From positions 62,001-126,000 of the forward strand of contig CAWKGA010000006.1 in assembly GCA_963849095.1 (NCBI GenBank): a DNA stretch of 64,000 nt, in the 5' to 3' direction. Position 1 is the first letter of the stretch. Each line of letters opens with the position of its first letter. This document shows, piece after piece, positions 57,762-64,000 of this stretch. A model generated the notes under the pieces. That model did no database searches and was not told the DNA's origin. It was given only the letters and a program-made list of their open reading frames with translations. This DNA comes from JASHUC01 sp963849095 (GTDB lineage Bacteria > Pseudomonadota > Gammaproteobacteria > Steroidobacterales > Steroidobacteraceae). The translations under genes and the position numbers were made by a program.

Positions 57762-58244
57762 ATGACCATCAAGCAGGACTCCATCGTCACCCTTCACTAC
57801 ACGTTGAAGGACGACGATGGCGAGGTGATCGACAGCTCGGCATCCCGGGATCCCTTGAGCTATCTGCACGGGCGCGGCAATCTGATCCCCGGCCTCGAGC
57901 GGGAGCTTCAGGGAAAGAGCGCGGGGGACAAGCTGAGCGTGAAGATCGAGGCTGCGGACGGCTACGGCGAATACGACAAGTCGCTCGTCGAGCAGGTCCC
58001 GCGGCGGGCGCTGAAGGGCATCACAAACATCAAGGTGGGCACGCAGCTGCGCGGCGAGACCGAGCATGGCCCGCGCACGGTCATCGTCACGCGCATCGTG
58101 GGCGACATGGTGACGCTCGACGCCAATCACCCGCTCGCCGGCAAGAACCTGAACTTCGAGGTGGAGATCACCTCCGTCCGGGATGCGACGGAGGAGGAGC
58201 TCACTCACGGCCACGTGCACGGACCGGGCGGCCATCATCACTGA
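57762..58244 (+). CDS. slyD: FKBP-type peptidyl-prolyl isomerase SlyD
   Basis: A 160-residue cytoplasmic isomerase and chaperone. VTLHYTLKDDDGEVIDSS, YLHGRGNLIPGLERELQG, the insert-in-flap domain KVEAADGYGEYDKSLVEQVP-type stretch and DANHPLAGKNLNFEVEI define SlyD. The C-terminus GHVHGPGGHHH is a short histidine-rich metal-binding tail, able to hold nickel for transfer to other proteins. It is divergent from dps and followed after 30 bases by the LigE-like gene. Confidence 0.92.
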   Translation: MTIKQDSIVTLHYTLKDDDGEVIDSSASRDPLSYLHGRGNLIPGLERELQGKSAGDKLSVKIEAADGYGEYDKSLVEQVPRRALKGITNIKVGTQLRGETEHGPRTVIVTRIVGDMVTLDANHPLAGKNLNFEVEITSVRDATEEELTHGHVHGPGGHHH

Positions 58245-58274
58245 AGCCCCAGGATCTTTAAGGAGAAGCCCCCC

Positions 58275-59126
58275 TTGGCCATCAACAACACCATCATCCT
58301 CTACGACCTGCAACTCGCCTCCGGCTGCACCATCAGCCCGTTCGTCTGGGCGACGAAATACGCCCTGAAGCACAAGGGCTTCGAAATAGAGATCGTGCCG
58401 GGCGGCTTTACCGGCATCCTCGAGCGTACCGGCGGCCGTTCCGAGCGCTTGCCGGTGATCGCGGACGACGACAAATGGGTGCTCGACAGCTGGCTCATCG
58501 CCGAGTATCTCGACGAGAAGTATCCCGACCGGCCGAAGCTGATCGATGGCGAGACCATGAAGTCGTTGACCAAGTTCGTCGAGGCCTGGCTGTGGCAGAC
58601 CGCCATCCGGCCTTGGTTCAGCTGCTACATCCAGGACTACCGCGACCTCTCCCTGCCGCAGGATCACGAATACGTCACCTACACCCGAGAGAACATGCTT
58701 GGCCGCAAGCTCGAGGAAGTCCAGGCCGGCCGCGAGGATCGCTTGCCTCAGGTGCCGCCGACACTCGAGCCGTTCCGCCAGATCCTCAAAGAGAGCAAGT
58801 GGCTCGGCGGCGACAAGCCGAGCTACGCCGACTACCGTGCTCTCTCGGTCTTTCTGTGGACCGCCTCGGTCGCCACCATTCCGCCGCTCACCGACGACGA
58901 CCCGCTCCGCGATTGGCTCGACCGGGGCTTCGACCTCCACGGCGGCCTCGGCCGGCACCCCGGCATGCATACCCTGTTCGGCTTGAAGCTGCGCGCCGAC
59001 GATCCGGAACCATTCAACAAGGAGCCGGTGAGGGGCGGTCTCGCCAGCCGAAACACCGGACCGGAATCGACTCGCGCGGAGACCGAGGCGATCACACGGG
59101 GGCGCGCTCAGGCACGGACGGGATGA
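58275..59126 (+). CDS. ligE: Glutathione S-transferase, beta-etherase LigE-like
   Basis: A 283-residue GST. From memory the N-terminal half is very close to Sphingobium SYK-6 LigE, the glutathione-dependent enzyme cleaving beta-aryl ether bonds of lignin dimers: NNTIILYDLQLASGCTISPF, TKYALKHKGFEIEIVPGGFT, ILERTGGRSERLPVIADDD, AEYLDEKYPDRP, and later LPQVPPTLEPFR and HPGMHTLFGLKLR. The start is TTG 58275, preceded by AAGGAG, aligning with the LigE start. No other lignin genes (ligD, ligG, ligF) are in the window. Substrate is inferred from similarity. Confidence 0.8.
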   Translation: MAINNTIILYDLQLASGCTISPFVWATKYALKHKGFEIEIVPGGFTGILERTGGRSERLPVIADDDKWVLDSWLIAEYLDEKYPDRPKLIDGETMKSLTKFVEAWLWQTAIRPWFSCYIQDYRDLSLPQDHEYVTYTRENMLGRKLEEVQAGREDRLPQVPPTLEPFRQILKESKWLGGDKPSYADYRALSVFLWTASVATIPPLTDDDPLRDWLDRGFDLHGGLGRHPGMHTLFGLKLRADDPEPFNKEPVRGGLASRNTGPESTRAETEAITRGRAQARTG

Positions 59127-59157
59127 ACGTCAATCGCAGGCTCGTACGTGCCCGGCG

Positions 59158-59183
59158 GTACCGGGTACTCACCCCCGCAGCGA
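59158..59183 (+). repeat. Direct repeat, copy 1 (26 bp)
   Basis: Identical in 25 of 26 positions to 61989-62014, in the same orientation (the mismatch is T at 59166 against C at 61997). It covers the stop codon and last three codons of the leftward membrane protein gene, giving the C-terminal residues SLRG also found at the end of the O-methyltransferase. Confidence 0.75.
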
Positions 59184-59951
59184 TACCGGGGCCGATACCG
59201 AGGCCAACCTCGGTAGGTTTTCGGGGCGCCGCTCGAAGATGTCGCGGTATGCGATGTAGTTGAAGATGCCTGCGGCGACGAGGAACGCGGACTCGGTCAA
59301 GCCAAAGGCGGGCAAGATACTGGCGAGCGAGTTCGCGCAGATCAGGCTAATGCAGATGAGAAACCAGACGAGCTCCCTGCTGTTCAACTCAGCCGCTCTC
59401 CTCGAAAGGTAGCGCGCGTCCGAGTTGGTGAGTTCGCCACCCATCAGAAGTAACGGGAAGTAGCAAGGCTCGAAGGCTGCGATGAGCAGCACCACGTTGA
59501 CGGTGAGGGCGCCGACGAATTGGCCGGGATGCCATGGCACTGGCCGGTCCGTCCACGTCGAGAACAGGTCAGAAAGTCCGAGAAGTATGCCCTGGATCGC
59601 GATGACCAGTGCGAGCAGGATTCCCATTCCGGTGCCGACGGCGATCCACAGTCGCTTGTGTAGGAGAGCCACGAGCGCCGTTCGGCTCTGGCTCGGATCA
59701 TCGGCGCCCCGGGCAAGGGCACAGACGAGGAGCCACACGAGCGGAAGGATGACGAGCCCGACTCGGTCCACCCACAGTTCCTGGACTCGAAAGTCCTGGA
59801 GAGCCGAACCGATCGCTGTGTCGAACCAGCCTAGCAGTGCGATGACGAATCCGAAGCGAAGCGGCGAGCGCAGGAGCAGGGCTCCGGTTGCACGCAACCA
59901 GCGCCCGATGAACGGTCGCTCAACCGAGCGGGGGTCGAGTGTCCCATTCAC
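59169..59951 (-). CDS. Membrane protein of unknown function
   Basis: About 260 residues from GTG 59951 (an in-frame ATG at 60077 would add an unlikely leader). Five or six hydrophobic segments: FGFVIALLGWFDTAIGSAL, LVILPLVWLLVCALA, GTGMGILLALVIAIQGILLG, GALTVNVVLLIAAFEPCYF, LVWFLICISLICANSLASIL and FLVAAGIFNYIAY. No family recognised. It diverges from the DUF4153 gene, and both sit between the 26-bp direct repeats. Confidence 0.6.
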   Translation of the reverse strand: MNGTLDPRSVERPFIGRWLRATGALLLRSPLRFGFVIALLGWFDTAIGSALQDFRVQELWVDRVGLVILPLVWLLVCALARGADDPSQSRTALVALLHKRLWIAVGTGMGILLALVIAIQGILLGLSDLFSTWTDRPVPWHPGQFVGALTVNVVLLIAAFEPCYFPLLLMGGELTNSDARYLSRRAAELNSRELVWFLICISLICANSLASILPAFGLTESAFLVAAGIFNYIAYRDIFERRPENLPRLASVSAPVSLRG

Positions 59952-60131
59952 ACCGCAATTCTCCCGTTTGAGATCGTTGGCGCAGGTGGATTGGGTCAAC
60001 GGACGGCTGGGCAGATGCCAGAGAATAGCCCATGCGCGTTCTCGACCGCTAATGGGCCATGCTAACGTCACGATCACCCCGGAGAGTCTGACTCGCGCGA
60101 GTTAGGGATCGCCCGGACGCGGATTCACACC

Positions 60132-61913
60132 ATGGCAAGCCTACTCGAGAGTTCAACGACCAGCGCCGCGCGTTCTGCCATCTTGATCGCTGCGGTCATC
60201 CAAGGATGGGCGCTGTACGGACTGCATCGCACAATCCTGGCGCACGAGTGGCCTGCCACGCACCTCGGGTGGCTCCTGGCGTTCTACGGCGTGGCAGTCC
60301 TCATTCCCACCACCCTCCAGCTGCTCGTCGAGCACGTTCGGAAACCTGCGTTTTGGGTCTTCCTCAGCCTCTTGGCCGTCGCGGTCTGTTACTTCGGCTG
60401 GCATCACGGCAGCGCTGTCTTGAGTGAAGACAACAGCCGCCTCGCGTGGTCGGGGGAACTCTTTTCGCTCCCCTTTGTGCTCCTCGTCTGGTGGCTGCAC
60501 GTACTGCCGTTCATCCAGAACCGCCTGGCTGCAGGCCGATGGACGATGGATTACCGGCTGCTGTTCTCGCACGCCTGGCGGAACATCATCGCGCTCGCCG
60601 AGGCCGCGCTCTTCGCGGTTCTGTTCTGGCTCATTCTGTGGCTCTGGGAATCCCTGTTCCACATGCTGGGAATCGACTTCTTTCGCGACCTCTTCGGCAA
60701 GCCGATCTTCGTCTATCCGGTCACCTCGATCGTCTTCGGCTGCGCCCTCTACCTGATCGGCTCGATTGACCGTCTCGTCTCGACCGTCCTCGAGCAGATC
60801 CTCAATGTCCTCAAATGGCTCGCGCCGGTCGCGGGCGTCCTGCTCGCCGTATTCACGGTGGCACTCGTCGTCAAGCTGCCTGGCATGATTGTCGTCGGGT
60901 CGCGGGCGATCGGTGCGGCTTGGTTGCTCTGGCTGGTCGCCGTCGTCGTGTTGTTCGTGAATGCCGCCTACCGGGATGGCACCGTCGAGCGTCCCTATCC
61001 AGAATGGCTGGCGCGCGGGCTTCGATTTTGCGTTCCCCTTGCCGTGATCGTCTCGCTGACGGCGATCTACGCCCTGATCGTGCGCTCGGTGCACTACGGG
61101 GTGACCGTGGAACGGGTATGGGGTTTTGTCGTGGCTGGCGCGGCTCTCATGTACTCCATCGGATACTCGGCTGCCGCGGTGCGCGGAGGCCGCTGGTTAC
61201 AGGGCATTGCCCAGGTCAACGTGGGGGTGGCCGTCGCATTGATCGCGGTGGTGGGTGCGGCCCTCACACCGGTCCTGTCTCCCTACAGGCTGGCCGCCAA
61301 CAGTCAGTTTCACCGAATTCTGGTGGAGCGATATTCCGCCGACCGGCCGCAAGGGCTGGATGTCACGCCTTTTCGTTACCTCGGATTCTCTTCCGGCCGG
61401 TACGGTCGCCGGAGATTGGAGGAGCTGGCAGGGCTCCAAGGCGAGCCGGGGGCAGACCGGGTTCGAGAACTGGCCTCTCAGACGTTGGCCCAGCATAGCC
61501 CGTGGGACAATGCACCGACTCCCGATGCCGCGCAGCTCGTCGCACGGCTGCCGATCTACCCCGCCGGGCGAACGCTCGATCCCGATCTCGCGAGAACGCT
61601 GGTCGCGGATTGGGGCAAGCCGCAATTCGGGATGTTCGGCATGCCCCAGTCGAACGAGATGATCGTGGGAGTATTCGCGGACCTGGATGGCGACGGCGTG
61701 GACGAATTCATCCTGCTGAGGCCTGGCGGAGGTCCGGTCTATCAGTATCGGTCCGGACACTGGGTCTACATCGGTCGCTGCACTCCGCGGAGCTTCGGGA
61801 CCTCGTGGCAGACCTTGCGCGCCGATCTCGCCAAGGGAAATTTCTCCGCGACCGCGCCCCGGTGGAAAGATCTGTCAGTAGGATCCCAGCGATTTCGGCT
61901 CGATGGCCCGTGA
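60132..61913 (+). CDS. DUF4153 membrane protein with C-terminal FG-GAP-like region
   Basis: A 593-residue protein. Residues 1-400 hold about ten membrane segments and DUF4153-type phrases (WRNIIALAEAALFAVLFWLI, FVYPVTSIVFGCALYLIGSI, YPEWLARGLRFCVPLAVIVS). The C-terminal soluble part ends with VGVFADLDGDGVDEFILLRP then GPVYQYRSGHWVYIGRC, a DxDxDG calcium-binding-like loop as in FG-GAP or dockerin repeats. Function unknown. It is divergent from the other membrane protein and lies within the direct-repeat-bounded segment. Confidence 0.72.
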   Translation: MASLLESSTTSAARSAILIAAVIQGWALYGLHRTILAHEWPATHLGWLLAFYGVAVLIPTTLQLLVEHVRKPAFWVFLSLLAVAVCYFGWHHGSAVLSEDNSRLAWSGELFSLPFVLLVWWLHVLPFIQNRLAAGRWTMDYRLLFSHAWRNIIALAEAALFAVLFWLILWLWESLFHMLGIDFFRDLFGKPIFVYPVTSIVFGCALYLIGSIDRLVSTVLEQILNVLKWLAPVAGVLLAVFTVALVVKLPGMIVVGSRAIGAAWLLWLVAVVVLFVNAAYRDGTVERPYPEWLARGLRFCVPLAVIVSLTAIYALIVRSVHYGVTVERVWGFVVAGAALMYSIGYSAAAVRGGRWLQGIAQVNVGVAVALIAVVGAALTPVLSPYRLAANSQFHRILVERYSADRPQGLDVTPFRYLGFSSGRYGRRRLEELAGLQGEPGADRVRELASQTLAQHSPWDNAPTPDAAQLVARLPIYPAGRTLDPDLARTLVADWGKPQFGMFGMPQSNEMIVGVFADLDGDGVDEFILLRPGGGPVYQYRSGHWVYIGRCTPRSFGTSWQTLRADLAKGNFSATAPRWKDLSVGSQRFRLDGP

Positions 61914-61988
61914 CCGACGCATCAGCGCGCGATGTACTCCCGGGGCGTGACGATGTCGACCTGGTGTGCGTCGTACACCCAAATTGCC

Positions 61989-62014
61989 GTACCGGGCACT
62001 CACCCCCGCAGCGA
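61989..62014 (+). repeat. Direct repeat, copy 2 (26 bp)
   Basis: Second copy of the 26-bp sequence at 59158-59183. It overlaps the last codons and stop of the O-methyltransferase gene, so this copy is the more likely ancestral site and the other the duplicated one, if the 2.8 kb between them was inserted. Confidence 0.75.
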
Positions 62015-62659
62015 CACTTCGAGCCCATCGTCGATCGGCACCGCGCAGGACGTATACCCGTTCTGAGGATCTCGCACATACTCGAGATAGGGCTTCAGCA
62101 GATCCTGCATGAGATGGATGTCATCGGCGGCGACGAGGCAACCGGGGCTCAAGGCCGGCTCGAGTCTCTGCAGCAGCGGCAGGTAGAGGCTCTTCCAGCC
62201 ATCGAGCATCAGGAAATCGATTCCGCGGACCCCGGTGAGCGTCTCGAATGCGTCGCCCTGTCGCAGCTCGATGAGATCCGCAAGTCCGGCCTGCCGGAAG
62301 TGCTCGACCGCCCGCCCGGCCTTGAATGCGTTGAGCTCGGTCGTGATCAGCCTGCCTTCGCCGTTGTCGCGCAACGCCGCGGCGATGTGGATCCCGGAGA
62401 GCCCGAACGACGCGCCGAATTCCACCGCGATCTTGGGCCTTCGCATCCGGACGAGCACGTAGAGCAGCTGCCCCACCTCGGGACACACTGGAATGAACGC
62501 TTCGTCCAGCAGGTCCGTGACCTTGCGGTCCTCATAGGAGCCGCCGAGGCGTGCCACCTCGGCGCGCACGCGCGGCAACACTTTGCCGTCGTTTCGCTCC
62601 GCTTCCGCGTAGAGTCGATCGAGCACGGCACGCACGGCCGGCGACTGCAGAGACGTCAT
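62000..62659 (-). CDS. O-methyltransferase-like SAM-dependent methyltransferase
   Basis: A 219-residue class I methyltransferase. The SAM-binding motif is VEFGASFGLSGIHIAAAL, followed by GRLITTELNAFKAGRAVEHF, QGDAFETLTGVRGIDFLMLD and the metal/catalytic region AADDIHLMQDLLKPYLEYVR. An N-terminal helical part resembles the tricarboxylate-type O-methyltransferases. It is 20 bases after the PadR gene and presumably regulated with it. Substrate unknown. Confidence 0.82.
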   Translation of the reverse strand: MTSLQSPAVRAVLDRLYAEAERNDGKVLPRVRAEVARLGGSYEDRKVTDLLDEAFIPVCPEVGQLLYVLVRMRRPKIAVEFGASFGLSGIHIAAALRDNGEGRLITTELNAFKAGRAVEHFRQAGLADLIELRQGDAFETLTGVRGIDFLMLDGWKSLYLPLLQRLEPALSPGCLVAADDIHLMQDLLKPYLEYVRDPQNGYTSCAVPIDDGLEVSLRG

Positions 62660-62679
62660 GGATGTGAGCTCGCTGTCGC

Positions 62680-63333
62680 CTAGCCTTGCTTGCCGCGAAT
62701 CTCATCGGCGGCGCGCTGGAGGATCTCGGCGATGCGCTTCGCCTCCTCGCTCGAGCAGCGGCGCTTCTGGAACAGCGCCATCTTGAGCGCGCGGCGCGCG
62801 ACGTGGAGCTCCCGCGACAGGCGAGGACCGAAATCCCCATCCTCGCCGCCGGCCGCCTGTTCGTCGGAGAACACTCGACGGAGGTGTTCCATCTTGCGGC
62901 CAATGTGCTCGAGCTCGGCGAACATGGCGTCAACCGCCACACGATTCTGCGCGAGATGCTCGCGGCCGGTATCGGTGATTTGATAGAGCTTCTTTGTGCC
63001 CTCGACCTCCACGGTCACGTGGCCGATCTCCTCGAGGTACGTGAGCGCCGGATAGATGACGCCCGGGCTCGGGGTATAGAAGCCGCCAGAGCGCTCCTCC
63101 ACGGCCCTGATCAGCTCATAGCCGTGGCTCGGCCTTTCCGCGAGCAATGCGAGAATGACGAGCTGCAGATCCGCCGCGGCAAGCTTGCGTCCCGTGCGGA
63201 ATTGCATGCCGCCGCGTCCGAGGCCGCCCATGAATCCGGTCGCGAAATGCCCGAAGCCCCGCCCGCCGTGATGCCGCCCCATCCAGTAGATCCAGGAAGG
63301 GGACCGATGGGAGAAGTAGTGATCGTAAAACAT
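62680..63333 (-). CDS. PadR-family regulator with His-rich N-terminus, YqjI-like
   Basis: A 217-residue regulator. The PadR winged helix is clear: LQLVILALLAERPSHGYELI, GGFYTPSPGVIYPALTYLEE and EGTKKLYQITDTGREHL, with a dimerising C-terminal helix. The first 45 residues are rich in His, Gly and aromatic residues (MFYDHYFSHRSP, GRHHGGRGFGHF), as in E. coli YqjI, a nickel/iron-responsive repressor, so metal sensing is plausible. It leads a two-gene unit with the O-methyltransferase. Confidence 0.83.
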   Translation of the reverse strand: MFYDHYFSHRSPSWIYWMGRHHGGRGFGHFATGFMGGLGRGGMQFRTGRKLAAADLQLVILALLAERPSHGYELIRAVEERSGGFYTPSPGVIYPALTYLEEIGHVTVEVEGTKKLYQITDTGREHLAQNRVAVDAMFAELEHIGRKMEHLRRVFSDEQAAGGEDGDFGPRLSRELHVARRALKMALFQKRRCSSEEAKRIAEILQRAADEIRGKQG

Positions 63334-63345
63334 ATCTTACGATAT
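63323..63345. promoter_or_regulatory. Overlapping palindromes at the PadR start
   Basis: TCGTAA (63323-63328) faces TTACGA (63337-63342) across eight bases, and ATATC (63332-63336) faces GATAT (63341-63345) across four. Both cover the start codon of the PadR gene at 63333-63331. Autoregulatory operators at this position are usual for PadR and YqjI proteins. Confidence 0.5.
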
Positions 63346-63685
63346 ACCACCCCTGCAGCGTCTTGACAAGAGGGACCGGAGCGTCTGGGCACCAGGCTCC
63401 GCCGCGCGCTCCTCCACCCGCTGCCCCACAAGATATTCAAGGCACCACCGGTCATCGTACTTCCCATGACTCGCAACGCATTGAACGTCGACAGAAGCAA
63501 CTCTAACGACGACGTACGGTGAAAGACCTCCCACCCGCATTCGCGGCAATAAGCAGCCGCACCTTCGACCACGGCAGGAGTTCGTTGCAATCTCGCCAGC
63601 TCGGATCGTTTCCCTTCGTGTCACGACGCATCGCGTACACTCGCGCGTGCCGCGGAACAAGCGCCATGAGCCGCAGGGCTTCTTC
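63346..63685. other. Intergenic stretch without a supported gene
   Basis: About 340 bases between the PadR gene and the small rightward ORF. An open leftward frame of 164 codons crosses it but has no family-like features and runs antisense to the next gene, so I do not call it. No RNA gene or long repeat was recognised. Confidence 0.5.
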
Positions 63686-63970
63686 ATGAACAATGTGATC
63701 AATCTCACCGCAAACGATCTGCCGCCCTCTCCCGTCTTCATTGACTTCCTCGCGCACTTCCTGGATCCCCGCGGCTTTTCAGATGAGACCTGGCACGACC
63801 AATTATCCGAGGAGCTCAGCGATACACCCAAGAGAGCGCGGGAGAACGCCGGCGGCCAGCTTCGACGCCTGGCGCCTGAAGCGACCGCGGAGGCGGCGAT
63901 TCAAAGCGCCTATGACTGGTTTCATCAGCTTGCGACGTTCGAACCTGGACGCCTTGCGGCAGCTGCATGA
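63686..63970 (+). CDS. Small hypothetical protein
   Basis: A 94-residue protein from ATG 63686 (MNNVINLTANDLPPSPVFID); an in-frame GTG at 63647 is the alternative. It looks soluble and helical, with DWFHQLATFEPGRLAAAA at the C-terminus. No family recognised. The last 30 bases of the window contain nothing identifiable. Confidence 0.4.
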   Translation: MNNVINLTANDLPPSPVFIDFLAHFLDPRGFSDETWHDQLSEELSDTPKRARENAGGQLRRLAPEATAEAAIQSAYDWFHQLATFEPGRLAAAA

Positions 63971-64000
63971 GCGCTATCAATTTATCGCAGTGCTAGGCAT

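Noticed and set aside
63337..63831. Leftward 164-codon frame near the right edge
   Set aside because: It overlaps the small rightward ORF, lacks any domain and has cysteine/arginine-rich shadow composition.
1..64000. CRISPR arrays, tRNA or rRNA genes, transposases
   Set aside because: I looked for regularly spaced repeats, tRNA T-loop and cloverleaf patterns and transposase motifs while reading and found none; a covariance or repeat search would be needed to exclude a degenerate copy.

Overview
The window looks like chromosomal DNA of a high-GC Gammaproteobacterium. I infer this from the fused RlmK/RlmL rRNA methyltransferase, the BaeSR-MdtABC efflux locus, the Puu/Pot polyamine genes and the GC-rich codon use; the exact taxon cannot be read from the sequence (a Steroidobacter- or Nevskia-like lineage is a guess). 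No tRNA, rRNA, CRISPR array, transposase or integrase was seen.

Layout. 1-3260: an ECF sigma factor (cut by the window edge) divergent from a four-gene bufferin operon (DUF2282 precursor, DUF692/MNIO enzyme, DUF2063 partner, DoxX), with a sigma-F-like promoter between them. 3394-5516: a leftward SRPBCC, DUF899, DUF2182 group. 5606-8007: a winged-helix-type regulator, a beta-propeller protein and a small membrane protein. 8120-11950: a cobalamin riboswitch ahead of class Ia ribonucleotide reductase nrdAB, both genes frameshifted here. 12180-23629: ten tightly packed leftward genes running from puuD-puuA through potFGHI to a polyphosphate-type glucokinase, a methionine aminotransferase, a cystathionine-type PLP enzyme and a PQQ alcohol dehydrogenase with a lanthanide signature; puuB and a GIY-YIG-like gene diverge from it. 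25717-32984: a six-gene group-4-hydrogenase-like membrane complex whose large subunit has no [NiFe] cysteines, i.e. an Ehr-type complex, riddled with frameshifts. 33048-37478: a ribbon-helix-helix regulator with a palindrome, rlmKL, an omega-aminotransferase, a small unknown gene and an XRE regulator. 37491-42254: a leftward nucleotide/cell-wall run in which a DprA-like SLOG protein and a phosphoribosyltransferase (a ShosTA-like pair) lead directly into purM-like, pyrD and ddl. 42398-44662: an esterase and a phytoene-desaturase-like flavoprotein. 44935-56256: baeS, baeR, mdtA, mdtB, mdtC and an outer-membrane channel, the pump genes being frameshifted. 56287-64000: glyoxalase-like protein, YciH, Dps, SlyD, a LigE-type beta-etherase, two membrane proteins lying between 26-bp direct repeats, an O-methyltransferase, a PadR regulator and a small unknown gene.

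Functional picture. The strain appears equipped for metal stress (bufferin operon, Dps, SlyD, YqjI-like PadR), polyamine uptake and gamma-glutamyl degradation, oxidation of alcohols at the membrane, attack on lignin-type ethers, and drug efflux. The riboswitch implies that a B12-dependent ribonucleotide reductase exists elsewhere in the genome.

Quality warning. Single-base indels (I could place about 35, insertions outnumbering deletions) are confined to three operons, nrdAB, the Ehr complex and mdtABC, while some 40 kb of other coding sequence is clean. Protein motifs between the breaks are intact, so I favour consensus errors over gene decay, but the sequence alone does not decide this.
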